A stretch of 64,000 nucleotides of DNA from Bombyx mori (GCF_030269925.1 NC_085130.1:1934501-1998500), one strand, 5' to 3'. Shown: positions 24,210 to 35,901, numbered from the stretch's first letter. Numbers and translations are program-made. Notes: generated by a model not told the origin, from the sequence alone.

Positions 24210-25120
24210 TGCACGCTTTGTAGCCATAGATTACACATACCAATAACCGACCAAATGTATGCCGAATACTAGAGCCGCTGTCAATCTTAAATATATCTTA
24301 AGTATCTTAAATATCTTAAGTATATTAATAAAATTCGTTGCTGATTATCGTTAATAGAGATATTACGTTTGTGCACATATATATATATACGGACAGGTAA
24401 CTGACTACCGCGGCTACAGCACCTTTAGCGTTTTTCGTTCGCGGAGTTTCCACAAAACTTTTACAAAACAAAGAAATATTGGTAATGTTATTTTACTATT
24501 TTTGTTTTAATTTTACAGAGCAGTAATTTATTAAAATTATGCGAGTGACAGCTACGGTCTGCTATGAGCGTTAAGCCAATATAATTATAGCTCTGTAATT
24601 ACAGTGAATCTGTTCATTAAACCTTTTTCCGTAAAATGAACTTGTTCCACAACTCTTTTCGTTCAGTGTATTCGATACATTTAAAAAGTTTTTTATTGAG
24701 CGCAAAGGTCTCTAAGGTTTTATTGAATTAAGTCTTGTATATACCAAAGGCGTATTTAAATTCACATTTATTTACATTTAATTTTTACTGCTTTTATACA
24801 TATTTACGTTTCTCTTCACATTGTACGTGATTCTTATCAAGAATTAGTTCATTTTCTAACAGACTTTGTAAACACATTTTCATCCAAAATATTTTCACGA
24901 TAAGATTTGCTATCGGGTTATTGTTGGATGGTTAAATTTGAAGGGATTGGGTTCTGTAGGTGATGAGGGGCTATTTAAAAACACAACTGCTTCATTATAA
25001 TTATATTGCAGATTGCTTGAACACTTTTACACCAGTTATGTGTGTGTGAATATGATCTGATGTTGAACGTCGTTAGTAAATACTAGGAATAAAATTTCAC
25101 TAAGGATTAATCCGTAGTTA
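24210..25120. other. intergenic, short AT repeats
   Basis: Contains an irregular TATCTTAAGTATCTTAAATA array near 24290-24330 and a (TA)n tract near 24380. A GGTTAAATTTGAAGGGATTG-GTTCTGTAG block near 24930-24970 recurs at about 59530-59575. No gene is seen. Confidence 0.5.
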
Positions 25121-25125
25121 ACTCG

Positions 25126-25211
25126 AACTCGTTCACTTCCACGCAGTCATAGATTACCCACTTAATATTTGAGAAGTGTTCTCAAAAATACTGCGTGGGA
25201 GTGAACGAGTT
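25126..25211. repeat. small foldback repeat
   Basis: Arms at 25126-25147 (AACTCGTTCACTTCCACGCA...) and 25190-25211 are inverted copies with one mismatch in 22 bp, separated by 42 bp. It lies 290 bp upstream of the F-box coding start. Confidence 0.8.
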
Positions 25212-25500
25212 AATTTTACTCAGTAGAAGGAAGCAGTTCATCGGAACGAATCACTTTTGAGTTACACAAATTTATACCTATTGATAAGGGTGGTACAGAC
25301 GTATTCTAAATATCCATCGTGTTTGTGAGTGGTACCTACATACTGTATGTATACACTATTATTTTTATTACAAAGAAACATCGGGAAACCTAACCACTGT
25401 TAAACTGCAAGTGTAAATATTAATTAAGATTTATGAATATACATTAATTCTCGTGCATGGCTTAGTAGTTACCGAGTTATTATTTTTGTATCGTGACAAG

Positions 25501-28500
25501 ATGGAGTTTCTAGATCTTCCTTTAGTTATGATAGAAAATATATTTTCATATTTTTCACACGATGAAATCGCGAAGAATCGATTGGTAAGTTTTGTTAATT
25601 TAATAAAGATTAGGTTGTTATATGTTAAATCACTTAATAAGTATGATGTTAATGTTGTGCAGTGAATCATATAAAACATTTGTATGGATTGCAAAGGCTA
25701 TAACTTCGTAAGTTCCTAACATACTATTACATAGTATGTCATGTAGGTACTATTTTCTATTTATAACTACAGATTCGATTCATTAGTCTCATTACGCATT
25801 AGTTTCGTGCGATGTTCTAATTAACACGACAGGATTATGTTTTGAATATAATGTCTAATTAATATTACTAAATATTAATACATAGTTATATGATATTGAC
25901 ATTTACATTTTTACATAATTCGATTTTCAATAGCTTTGATATAAAAAAAATAGATTCTAGGCAGCAATAAATAAATGTAAACACTGTAAACTGCAGTTAC
26001 TAGCACATCAAGTAATAATATAAATTAAATTCTGTTGTTTGTAAACCAAATGTATTTCAGCCCAGTTGATGTGATGGACACAACCCTAAATCGTTTAAAA
26101 TAGTTACAAAATAAGTTTTAATCAGTCAGTCTTAAGAAGACATGAACACTTCGTTACCCTAATTTAATTATGCCAATTAGGCCTAATAGTACTGCCTAAA
26201 TAAAAAAATAAAAATTCTGTTCCCTCCCGGTCATCTTTTTCGTCGAACCCGTTGATTGCGACTGCACTGCTCTTGCTAGGGTTAGTGTTAGCGATGTTGT
26301 CAAGCTTGAGCCCTGTGAGCTCACCTACATTTTATGGTGAAGCTGAAATAGCTTCTTAAGGCTATCAGCAAAAAAAATTCTGTTCCCCGAGTTATGAAAT
26401 TCAGTTTTTGTTGTAGTATCAAAATGCAGTTTAGTTTGTGCACTGAATGAAGCTTTCTTGGGTTTCTTGTTTTTTTTCTCAATGTTATCAAAAATATTGC
26501 AATTGATAAACAGGAATGTAGAATTTTACAAAATAAGTTGACAGGCAAGGACTTTAAAAGTTTTAATTGAAAATGGTTTTCCTATCAGGTGTGTAGAACA
26601 TTTAACGAAATATGCTCCCGAATGCTGAACCGCGGTTTCCTGATGATAGAGCGTCGACATGCAATGGCCTTGAAAACAGTCAAAGCTCAATTGCCCAGGC
26701 GCGAGTCAGAACGCAGGTTTGTAATTACCAAACAGTGATAAATAATGATCCTGACAACTAGTCACCGTAGTACCGTATCAGGTAGGACGACCAATTAGTT
26801 AATATTTTATTTCTTATATTTTTTATTGCTTAGGTGGGTAGACGAGCTCACAGCCCATCTGGTGTTAAGTGGAAACTGAAGCCCATAGATATCTACAACG
26901 TAAATGCGCCACCCACCTTGAGATATAAGTTCTAAGGTCTAAGTATAGTTACAATGGCTGCCCCACCCTTCAAACCGAAACGCGTTACTACTTCACGGCA
27001 GAAATAGGCAGGGTGGTGGTACCTACCCGTGCGGACTCATTAGAGGTCCTAACACCAGTAAATAACACACATAGCCTCATTTTTATGGTAATTTCTATCA
27101 TGCGTAGTTTTTTAAGACAACATTTGACTAACTGCCTTGGATACAATTTGACTAGTTTACTAACTGAAATTAATGATAAGAAAACTGCTGCTTAAAACAT
27201 TTTCAGGTGAATGTATTTACTCAATATCTCAAAATTATACTTTTGCACAATATTCAAATATTGAATAACATCTTAGTTGTTCATGGCCCAGAAAACTGTT
27301 GAGTATCAGAAATGTCATGATTGTGATACTAAATCATAAAAGCAGTTTTAATCATAGCAGTCTATATTTTTTCAAAACCGAACATAATATATTAATTTTG
27401 AATTTCAGACATCATCCTTTGTCTCGTCACTGCGATATCTTGACTTCGATAGAGACACGGATATCAATGCTCAGCATGACATATTCAAAGTACATTGACA
27501 CAGGAATGTGCTGTTTTATACCTGGAAAGGTAAGTTTTCAGATTCAAACTGAGTTTGTACAACCACAATTGGTACAATTGGATGAAGGAATAACATCGTG
27601 TAATAAAAATCAAACCCGCAAAAATTATAATTTGCGTAATTACTGGTGGTAGAGCCTCTTGCGAGTCCGCGCGGGTAGGTACCACCGCCCTGCCTATTTC
27701 TGCCGTGAAGCAGTAATGCGTTTAGGTTTGAAGGGTGAGGCAGCCGTTGTAACTATACTGAGACCTTAGAACTTATATCTCAAGGTGGGTGGCGTATTTA
27801 CGCTGTAGATGTCTATGGGCTCCAGTAATCACTTAACACCAGGTGGGCTGTGAGCTCGTCCACCAATCTAAGCAATAAAAATAAAATAGTAGATTAGTTT
27901 TTGTAGGAAGGTGTGTTATATTGACTATACATCTATTCGAGGACCTTTATTCACCCGTGTTTGCTTTAGTTTTTATCTTCAGAACAGTGTATATTTATAA
28001 TATATAGCTGACCCGGTAGACTTCTTAGTGCCTCAATCGATAAATAAAAGACCTAAACTTTATTTAATTGCGAGAATTTTCATATTTATCTACCTTTTAA
28101 ACTTTCCCTGGACTTCCACAAATAATTCAAGACCAAAATTAGTCAAATCGGTTCAGCCGTTCTCGAGTTTTAGCGAGACTAACGAACAGCAATTCATTTT
28201 TATATATATAGATTTCTGTTCCAGGTTATAGATGAAATAAAACGCGTTTTGACCATACTGGACACGTCCGCGACGCCTCCTCGTGCTCACGAAGTACTAC
28301 AGGAGCTCAGGGATATATCGAGCATGGCTATTGAGCACTTCGACGATAAGATATCGCCCGCATTTAGGAAGAACCTTCAGGAGGGTATAGCGCAGGTGGC
28401 TCCCAAACCGGGAAACGGTACGTACCAGACATTACTAGCTTACTTTTATTATTGTTACTTTTATTATTACTAGTTTATTTATATTAGCTTACTGGTGGTA

Positions 28501-31500
28501 GGACCTCTTGTGAGTCCGCGCGGGTGGGTACCACCACCCTGCCTATTTCTGCCTTGAAGCAGTAATGCATTTCGGTTTGAAGGGTGGGGCAACCATTGTA
28601 ACTATACTTGAGACCTTAGAACTTATATCTCAAGGTGGGTAGCGCATTTACGTTCTAGATGTCTATGGGCTCCAGGAACCACTTAACACCAGGTGGGCTG
28701 TGAGCTCGTCCAGCCACCAAAGCAATAAAAAAAATTGTTGAAGTAGAACATTGTGTGATGTATTTTGTGATATAATTTCAAGTCGATGTTATTTTATCAG
28801 GAAACTTCTTATCATCTAATAAGTATATCGGCGGATGAAAGGTTATTTAAGCGACATTTCTGCAGCTTTACAGGAGAGCCATTTACAGTTAAAATTTTGA
28901 AAAAAATATGACAAAATAAAAAACACGTGTGGCACTCGGGGAATGCCGCGGTAAAGCTATTGCATAGTATTTTATTATCAACTTATGCAATTATAATTAG
29001 ACAATAATAATTTAATATTAAAACAATAATAAAATGAGATCACGCTATATTTATAAACATTAACAAAAGCACAAAACATTAACTGTCCCCTTCACACTCA
29101 TAAGCTAGACCGCGCGAGAGAGAGATGGGCAGACTTTTCATGATGCGCATACAGTGTGACGTCACGCCGCGCGCTTATTCACAAACACTACACAAGCGCA
29201 ACGTGTGAATGTGTTGAACGCGAGCTACATTAGGCGTAGTGGGGGTGTTAGGTTTTATTTTCGTTACGGAATTTCTTGATTCGGACGCCGCGCTCAACGC
29301 CCGCGATTAAAGCTATGCAATAGCTTAAAAACTTCTTTAGCTATTTGAATGGAATAAACTTAGTTAAAGTTCAATTAAAAACATAGAACTGTTGATGCTA
29401 ATCACTACATATTTAGTATAAAACAAAGTCGCTTTCTCTGTCTCTATATCCCTACTTATGCTTAAATCTTTAAAACTACGCAACGGATATTGATGCGGTT
29501 TTTTTAATAAATAGAGTGATTGAAGAGGAAGGTTTATATGTATAACAACATCCATTAAATAGTGGAGAAATCAATAATAAATTACAGTTTCCGAAGCGAA
29601 GCGAGGGCGGGTCGCTAATACCAAATAAAACCTTTAATAACAATGGTAAATGTCGCGTATTAAGCGAAATGTCGTTTAAGCCAAATAGCCGGTCACCCTT
29701 CGATATAGACATGGATATGTTACTTTTTGTTCTAGCAGGATTGATAGCCATGCGTCAGGAGATCTTGACCCTACAACGTCGCTCAACGTTGAACTCCAAC
29801 CTATCATTGTGTCTCGGTTTGCAGTACAAGAAGTTTCAGAATCGAGTGAGTAGGTCCTTTTTATAGGTACCCTTCAAAAGAGCGTTTTGCTATGGAATTT
29901 TCTAGTCTTTACTGGTGGTAGGACCTCTTGTGAGTCCGCGCGGGTAGGTACCACCACTATGCCTATTTCTGCCGTGAAACAGTAATGCGTTTCGGCTTGA
30001 AGAGTGGGGCAGCCGTAGTGACTATACTGAGACCTTAGAACTTATATCTCAAGGTGGGTGGCGCATTTACGTTGTAGATATCTATGGGCTCCAGTATTCA
30101 CTTAACACCAGGTGGGCTGTAAGCTCGTCCACCCACATATGCAATTAAAAAAAAAATCATGAGTCTAAGGCTAAATATAATTTTAAATGTATTGTATGAA
30201 ACAGTAATGAATGCACCCAAAGATTTGGGTTCAATAACCTCACGCGGTAATGGAATGTCAAGTGTATTTAAAAAAAAAAAAATTTTAAAAAAACACTCTA
30301 ACAATACACATCACATAAAAAACAGAACTTAATCATGGTTTTTCGATCGATTTTATTGTCTCAAAGTACAAATAGCTTATGAATCCACACTATTGAGTAA
30401 CCAGTATATTTATATTTTATAAAACTGAAGAAACTATTTAGTTTATATGTTCTCAACAGCTCGATCGCTTGGCCCGGTACCGGAAGTTGGCCATGAAGCA
30501 AGTCGTCATCATCAGGCAGCTGACCAAGAAACAAAGGGAACAGGATTTGGCCATCGGTGAGCCTCAATAACATATTAACTGAATATAACGCCACTAGACG
30601 TATAAGACTAGTAGGTTTTATGTATTTTTTTTATTGCTTATCTAAGCAAATACAAATTTTATATATTTTTATACAAAAAAAAGTTAAAAAATAAGTAATA
30701 AGAATAGTGTATGTAACAATGGCAGCTTTTTATACAACATTTTACCTGACATCTATTTGAGGCGTCTTGAAATAATGCTAAAACGATAGGAATAACATAG
30801 CTTAATCTTAATCAGAAATATTTTTGTCACAAAGTTATTAGAATGTCACAAAAAAAAAAAGATATGAACATTTTTACTTTATAATTTGAGGTTATTTATT
30901 AATAATAGATGTCTCTGATTTTTGTAGGCACGGACTGTAACAAAAAAAAAAATAAGTAAAGGATAACATATCCTTTACTTATTTTTTTAAATAACATTTT
31001 TAGTTTTATTATCATAGATAAACCAATTTACCCATTTAATATTAGTCGAGCAGGTACCCTTAGCAATTGCAGAGCTACCTACGTACATATACTTATGTAG
31101 TTTTTTCTTTTTTTCTTTGTAAATGTGTAAAAATGGGGGCCAGAGATAGGTAGTTTTAACCTTTTCAACACCAAAGTCACATGTTTGCGACAAACGAAGG
31201 CTTGCAAAGCTTATTTATTAAAGTAGACTATAGAGTCAGTCGTCATACTGTTAAGATCATTGTCATCTGCAGTGCTACCATTAGTATTATTTAGTTATTT
31301 AATTATGTACTAATTGTAATAAAGGATAATTAATATTATTAATTATTATTTTGAATATTTTATGAAAATATTTATCAAAAAATATTGCTTTTTTGTGTGC
31401 CAATAGTATTAACGCCATCCTTTATAAAAATACCTTAGCCAGTTGACAGCTGCCCATACGTGTTACTGACGTACACTTATAATAATTATGATTTATTAAT

Positions 31501-34362
31501 TAGTTTTGTTTGTTCTCAGCCGAGCTGAAGAAGCGTATTGAAGAATGCGACATCAAATACCGTGAATTGACACACACCAATCAAGCCGGTGGAAAGGCTA
31601 TTGCCGGTAATAAATTCTATATATTATTAATACGTGAAGCAAAAACTTTGTAAATCTTTTTACGAAAAATTCCGCGGACGGAGGAGTATGAAATTTCCGA
31701 CACTTATAGAGAATATAGAGGAGTGCAGCATGTTAATATTTTTGTATAATTATCCATACAAACTACATTAAATCAATAAAAAAAACATTACACATACTAC
31801 TAGGTACCACTGCCCTATTTCTGCCGTGAAGCAGTAATGCGCTTCGGTTTGAAGGGTGAGGCAGCCGTTGTAACTATACTGAGGTCTTAGAAATTATATC
31901 TCGAGGTGAGTGGCGCATTTACTTTGTACATGTCTATGGGCTCCAGTAACCACTCAACACCAGGTGGGCTGTGAGCTCGTCCACCCATTTAAGCAATAAA
32001 AAAAAAACGATGTTATCGAAACCAATCGATCGATTGGTATCGATATTAAAACATCGATGTTTTGCAGCTGAACATCGATGTTTATTTAACATCGATAAAT
32101 ATCGATTACCCTTACTTCACAGCCGCGGCGTCAGTGGGAGTCGTCGAGGCGAGTCCTTCGCAGGAGCTACGTCACTTCTCGAGCCAAATCAAACTGGACC
32201 TCTCCGTGTTGCCCATTGGAACGTCCAAACTTAACAACAAACGTAAGCACGATTTGGAATGATTGAATAATACACGAATGATACGACGTCTTTTTTTTAA
32301 TACCATTTTATTAGCTTCAGACGTATGTATGTTTGTAACGGAATGATTGAACATGATTTTGACCCCCTTCAAAATGTCGGATTAACTCGAAATTTGGTAT
32401 ACTTATTAAGGACCGATGACTATTCAATATTAAAAAAAATATTGAAATTAAACTAAAAAATTAAAAATAAATAATAGTTTAAAAAACACTAACAAAATAT
32501 TCTATTGTATTTTAGTGGGATTTTCTATAAAAGCGTATTTTTTTTGTTTTTTAAACTTTTTTTTTGTTGCTTATGTATGTAGTGTTAAGTGGTTACCGGA
32601 GCCCATAGACATCTACAAAGTAAATGCCGCCACTCACCTCAAGAGATAAGTTCTAAGGTCACAGTATAGTTACAACGGCTGCCTCACCCTTCAAACCGAA
32701 ACGCATTACTGCTTCACGGCTGAAATAGGCAGGGTGGTGGTACTTACCCGTGCGGACTCACAAGACGTTCTACCATCAGTAATTACGCAAATTATAATTA
32801 TGCGGATTGATTTTTGATTGGTCTGAAAAGTGATATTGGTTGTCTCCGTACGGTGTAGCGGGTGATGAGTGTTCACCGACATTCATGGATATCAACGCCA
32901 AGGGCTTAATTTGAAAAATGTCATAGCGCTCACATTATAGAAAATTTTAGCGGCAATTTGATTTAACTTGGACTGAAAATGTTTTGAATGAGCCTCAGTT
33001 ATTGCTTAATAAATTATTGGGAACTTTTTTTCAGTCACCCCAAACATAAAGCCAAGGAATCCAATGATCAAACTGCCAAGTCTACTGAACGACGACGACG
33101 CCAGTAAGGCCCGCGACGCGCCGACCGCGCACGAGGCTCGCCCCGGGACCGCGGCCAAGCGCGCCGCCAGGAAGAGGAAGACCAGCACCGCCACCAACAG
33201 CGGCCTCGCGCACAAAATGAGGCACTTGGCGAACATGTCGGATGGAGGTTTATTTTCTTTTTATCGCTTAAATGGATGGATGAGCTCACAGCTCACCCAG
33301 TGTTAAGTGGTTACTGGAGCCCATAGAGATCCACAACGTAATTGCGCCACCCACCTTGAGATATAAGTTCTAAGGCCTCAGTTTTTATAGTACAACGGCT
33401 GCCCTGCTCTTCAAACCGTAACGCACTACTGCTTCACGGCAGAAATAGGTAGGGCGGTGGTACCTACCCGTGCGGACCCATAAGAGGTCCTACCATCCAC
33501 CAGTAATTACGCAAATGCCACGATTCTACCTTGAGATATGAGTTCTAAGTTCTCCATATAGTTACAATGTATGTAGTATGTATGAGGAGTAAGTGTTGAG
33601 ATGACGGCTGATAGAAGAGAATGGGATAGAAAAATTCGCTGTGCCGACCTCACCTAGTGGAATGAGGTGGGAGACAAAGAAGAAGAAAAAATTTTTTAAA
33701 GTGAAACTTTTATTACATCGTCTCAAAAAATTTCGTTTGTGTGTTGCATGTCGCGTGACGGTCGGCCGCGGAGTAGGGATAAAGTGAAAGGCACTCGTCA
33801 GAGCAGCCGAGGCCAATATGGCGGCGCCTATAGTTCGCAGCAGCTGACCGCGTAGTGTATAGACTATTGCTCATTTGTGCCAGTGCTCCACGCTATTTTG
33901 GTTGTTTTTAAATATGTGTATACATGACACAGAGTTCAATGAAAATATTAGTTGGAGACTTAGTCTACTTTTATCATTTCCCATTATCATTCCAATTTTC
34001 CAAGTATAAAATTAAGATTGATAAAGCGATTTTTATACCCTTAATGGAATTGAATGCACCCTGTATATATATAGGCAGATAGTACCGACCTGTGTACTTG
34101 AAGTCTTTGTGTATCGCCTCAAATTCAAACGCTACTTTTTAATATAATTTCAGATTTAAACGACCAGGCGTCCCTACGAAACATCTCTTCTTATTTCACC
34201 GACGAAGACATCAAACGTTTCCTGGAAATGCACGAGACGGACCGGCGCCGGAAGCGGCCGCCGCCTTGCGAGACCGGCCTCAGCAACGAGATCAAGCGCC
34301 TCGCCGGCCCGGCCGAGGGCGCCGCCCCCCCGCGCGCCGGCAAGCGACAGCGCCTGGACTGA
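25501..34362 (+). CDS. FBXO28: F-box protein, FBXO28-like
   Basis: Ten coding exons: 25501-25584, 26589-26716, 27409-27529, 28225-28417, 29739-29845, 30460-30556, 31520-31606, 32123-32242, 33035-33247 and 34154-34362. All have GT-AG borders and consistent phase; total 452 residues plus TGA. Exons 1-2 encode an F-box (MEFLDLPLVMIENIFSYFSH, then RTFNEICSRMLNRGFL). The following KAQLPRRESERR, CCFIPGKVIDEI and AHEVLQELRDISSMA are diagnostic of the FBXO28 family. Exons 5-7 are charged and coiled-coil-like (QLTKKQREQDLAIAELKKRI). Exons 9-10 are basic, with RAARKRKTS and a KRQRLD end that may be nuclear signals. Family members join SCF ubiquitin ligases through SKP1 and act in the nucleus. Exon 5 start was chosen from TTCTAGCAG|GA, the only well-formed acceptor in phase; an extra small exon between 4 and 5 cannot be excluded. 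Exons 9-10 are far more GC-rich than the rest. Confidence 0.9.
26220..26375 (+). mobile_element. BMC1-like 3' end (F-box gene intron 1)
   Basis: TCGTCGAACCCGTTGATTGC, CTGCTCTTGCTAGGGTTAGT, TTGAGCCCTGTGAGCTCACC and AAGGCTATCAGCAAAAAAAA. Internal part deleted. Confidence 0.8.
26815..27063 (-). mobile_element. Bm1-type SINE (F-box gene intron 2)
   Basis: TTTTTTATTGCTTAGGTGGG through GGCAGGGTGGTGGTACCTAC and CACCAGTAAATAA. Confidence 0.9.
27580..27885 (+). mobile_element. Bm1-type SINE with part of upstream body (intron 3)
   Basis: GGATGAAGGAATAACATCGT, AAATCAAACCCGC, then the body and tail ending AGCAATAAAAATAAAA. It starts about 50 bp after the exon 3 donor of the F-box gene. Confidence 0.9.
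28004..28212 (-). mobile_element. Helitron-like element H3, short copy (intron 3)
   Basis: On the minus strand it starts TCTATATATATAAAAATGAA, then GTTAGTCTCGCTAAAACTCG, and ends near GGGTCAGCTAT, a mutated CTAG. It stops about 12 bp before the exon 4 acceptor of the F-box gene. Related copies lie at 51195-51479 and 57723-57955. Confidence 0.75.
28492..28738 (+). mobile_element. Bm1-type SINE (F-box gene intron 4)
   Basis: ACTGGTGGTAGGACCTCTTG through AACACCAGGTGGGCTGTGAG and AAGCAATAAAAAAAA. Confidence 0.92.
28780..29625. repeat. composite non-coding repeat block (intron 4)
   Basis: Within it, AAGCTATTGCATAG at about 28954-28967 and its inverse at about 29312-29326 frame a MITE-like segment that includes a GC-rich GTGACGTCACGCCGCGCGC stretch. 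The outer parts (28830-28920 and 29335-29400) match 40735-40910. The part 29410-29620, ending CGAAGCGAGGGCGGGTCGCT, matches 46715-46925 and looks like a Helitron 3' end. Confidence 0.6.
29910..30156 (+). mobile_element. Bm1-type SINE (F-box gene intron 5)
   Basis: ACTGGTGGTAGGACCTCTTG through CAGGTGGGCTGTAAGCTCGT and an A-rich tail. Confidence 0.92.
30946..30988. repeat. perfect 20-bp inverted repeat (intron 6)
   Basis: Arms 30946-30965 (AAAAAAATAAGTAAAGGATA) and 30969-30988 are exact reverse complements around the 3-base loop ACA. Confidence 0.85.
31616..31800 (+). mobile_element. Helitron-like element H1, 5' part (intron 7)
   Basis: TCTATATATTATTAATACGTGAAGC and GGAGGAGTATGAAATTTCC match the other H1 copies. 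It begins 10 bp after the last base of F-box exon 7 and is cut by the SINE at 31801. Confidence 0.8.
31801..32010 (+). mobile_element. Bm1-type SINE, 5' truncated (intron 7)
   Basis: GGTACCACTGCCCTATTTCT through CAGGTGGGCTGTGAGCTCGT and AAGCAATAAAAAAAA. It is followed by ATCGAT-rich short repeats at 32025-32105 just before the exon 8 acceptor. Confidence 0.88.
32025..32107. repeat. ATCGAT-rich degenerate repeat
   Basis: ATCGATCGATTGGTATCGAT, ACATCGATG twice and ACATCGATAAATATCGATTA: overlapping ATCGAT palindromes directly upstream of F-box exon 8. Confidence 0.8.
32300..32412 (-). repeat. interspersed repeat R2, copy 1 (intron 8)
   Basis: On the minus strand it reads GTCATCGGTCCTTAATAAGT, then AATTTCGAGTTAATC, CATTTTGAAGGGGGTCAA and GTAACGGAAT-type flank. 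Related pieces lie at 42800-42895 (minus) and 56175-56335 (plus). Confidence 0.6.
32560..32818 (-). mobile_element. Bm1-type SINE (intron 8)
   Basis: TTTTTTTGTTGCTTATGTAT, TAGTGTTAAGTGGTTACCGG, body, and CAGTAATTACGCAAATTATA. Confidence 0.88.
33249..33522 (-). mobile_element. Bm1-type SINE abutting the exon 9 donor
   Basis: The tail end TTTATTTTCTTTTTATCGCT starts immediately after the GT of the exon 9 splice donor (GGAG|GTTTAT). The body runs to CACCAGTAATTACGCAAATG. Confidence 0.85.
33545..33700 (+). mobile_element. RTE-like LINE 3' end (intron 9)
   Basis: GTGTTGAGATGACGGCTGAT, AGAAGAGAATGGGATAGAAA, GTGCCGACCTCACCTAGTGG and GGGAGACAAAGAAGAAGAAA match the reverse complement of 55135-55215 and resemble 48025-48095. 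Confidence 0.7.
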
Positions 34363-34493
34363 ACCGGTGAGCTGGTACCCACTGTCCACACACCGCACAC
34401 ATCCTATACCAGTAACCTGAAGGGGCTATTTTAGATTCACCGAACCAAAGTCCAAAGAAAAAAAGATGTGTAGTATCGTAGGACACCGGATAG

Positions 34494-35064
34494 GAACGAA
34501 GTTCCTTATTATAAAAATACTAGCTGTACCCATCGCTTCGCTGGGCATTTAAAATTAACATTATTATTTCTCACCCCCACAGAGATTCTCATCATTAACG
34601 TCCCCGCAACTGGTGTAGGGAGTCCAACACTTAAAAATATTAGCCTACCCATTAAGTACATGTATTTTCTACATGGATACCAAATTTCAAGTCCATCGGA
34701 TGCATGGTTCAGTAGTAATAACGGAACATCCGGAAAAAAACCACTGTAGATTTATATATTAGTATGGATATAGATTAATTTTAAGTTCTATTCGAGGTAT
34801 AAAGAAAACTCACGGTCATTCGGTAACGTGCGAACTTATTGTGGTACACTTCATTCACGGTTGTTTGCATAAGAGTTAGTGTATTGCGCAAACGAACGTT
34901 CTGTGATCGTGCTCAATGAATGATAAAAAAATATGTAATTTTTTGTACGTTATTACAAAGTTAAGTCGTACACTGTCTGCATTACTAATAAAAATCTTAC
35001 GTTACGGACGTTTTTCCCGGTTAGGGTACCCCTCCGCATCGGTCAATAAGGAACGTCGTTCCAA
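34494..35064. mobile_element. MITE with palindromic termini, Helitron inside
   Basis: Ends GGAACGAAGTTCCTTATT (left) and, inverted, GGAACGACGTTCCTTATT (right): 18 bp with one mismatch, each end itself a GGAAC-nnn-GTTCC palindrome. A Helitron occupies 34520-34774. It starts 132 bp after the F-box stop codon. Confidence 0.7.
34520..34774 (-). mobile_element. Helitron-like element, nested
   Basis: Minus-strand start TCTATATCCATACTAATATA after an A; end GCGAAGCGATGGGTACAGCTAG before a T (hairpin CCCAGCGAAGCGATGGG). No coding capacity. Confidence 0.78.
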
Positions 35065-35069
35065 AAAAT

Positions 35070-35900
35070 AAATGTTTGATTTGATTAGCTCTAGCTCGTA
35101 ATGTATTGTATCAGATTTATTTTTATTTAATTTAAGAATTATCTAATGTAAAGTTTTCATATTGAAAATGTTTTTATCTTACTATTCGTCAGGAATCTTC
35201 TTGGCCCTTCTGTATAATGGAATACAGATACCTCAGAGTCCCCGGCAACGAAGCAATGGACAATGTCTTGGGAGCCCTGAAGTTTGAATCGGTTACTGAG
35301 ATTAATCATGAAAGGCAGATGATACAAATGATTTACTTTTGTTTCTTGAATCATTTTAACAAAAACTCACCAATTATTGCATTGAAGTTAATTAATATTT
35401 TATTTCGTGCAATTTAATATTATAGATAATTATTTTTATTGTATGTCCTGTATAAAATACATATTGGTTCCAGGTATTTGAACAAAATATTTGAGAATAT
35501 GCATATATGTGTGACACCATCTGATTATCATATGTACGTTTTTATTTATTTTTAAAACGAATTTCTATAACTTATGGGGCATTCTGTGATAAATATAAAT
35601 TATGGGTGTTTTAAACAAAATTCTTGCAATAAATAATACAAAACCCATACATGAGCGTTAAAAGTACTTGCTAGTGAATCTTTTGAGGTGTATCATAGAT
35701 GATTTTAGCTAATTATTTCATAAGATTTGTGAAAAATTTGTAACATGTTGGTGCGAAAATGAGTCTTGGAGAAAATTGTCTGGTTTTTTTTCCCGTAAAT
35801 TTTATACAATGTATATAATGAAATAGGAATGTTATCATGTATTAAACACATCTGGAATCAATATTGTAGGTAGGTTAGTTTCACAATAGACCGACTGAAC
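35070..35900. other. AT-rich intergenic DNA
   Basis: No exon or repeat recognised. AATAAA at about 35066-35071 and at 34984-34989 could serve as late poly-A signals for the F-box gene. Confidence 0.4.
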
Positions 35901-35901
35901 G

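Noticed and set aside
27299..27652. 117-codon plus frame read as one gene
   Set aside because: Only 27409-27529 is coding (F-box exon 3); the rest is intron and SINE.
29669..29738. Upstream part of the frame before F-box exon 5 as coding
   Set aside because: The acceptor TTCTAGCAG at 29738 fits phase and consensus; the upstream part would require a weaker acceptor at ATATAG.
30946..30988. miRNA precursor
   Set aside because: The hairpin is only 43 bases with a 3-base loop and A/T-run arms, which does not fit a miRNA precursor.
33068..33289. Arginine- and alanine-rich minus-strand frames
   Set aside because: They are antisense shadows of GC-rich F-box exon 9; the same holds for 34174-34398.
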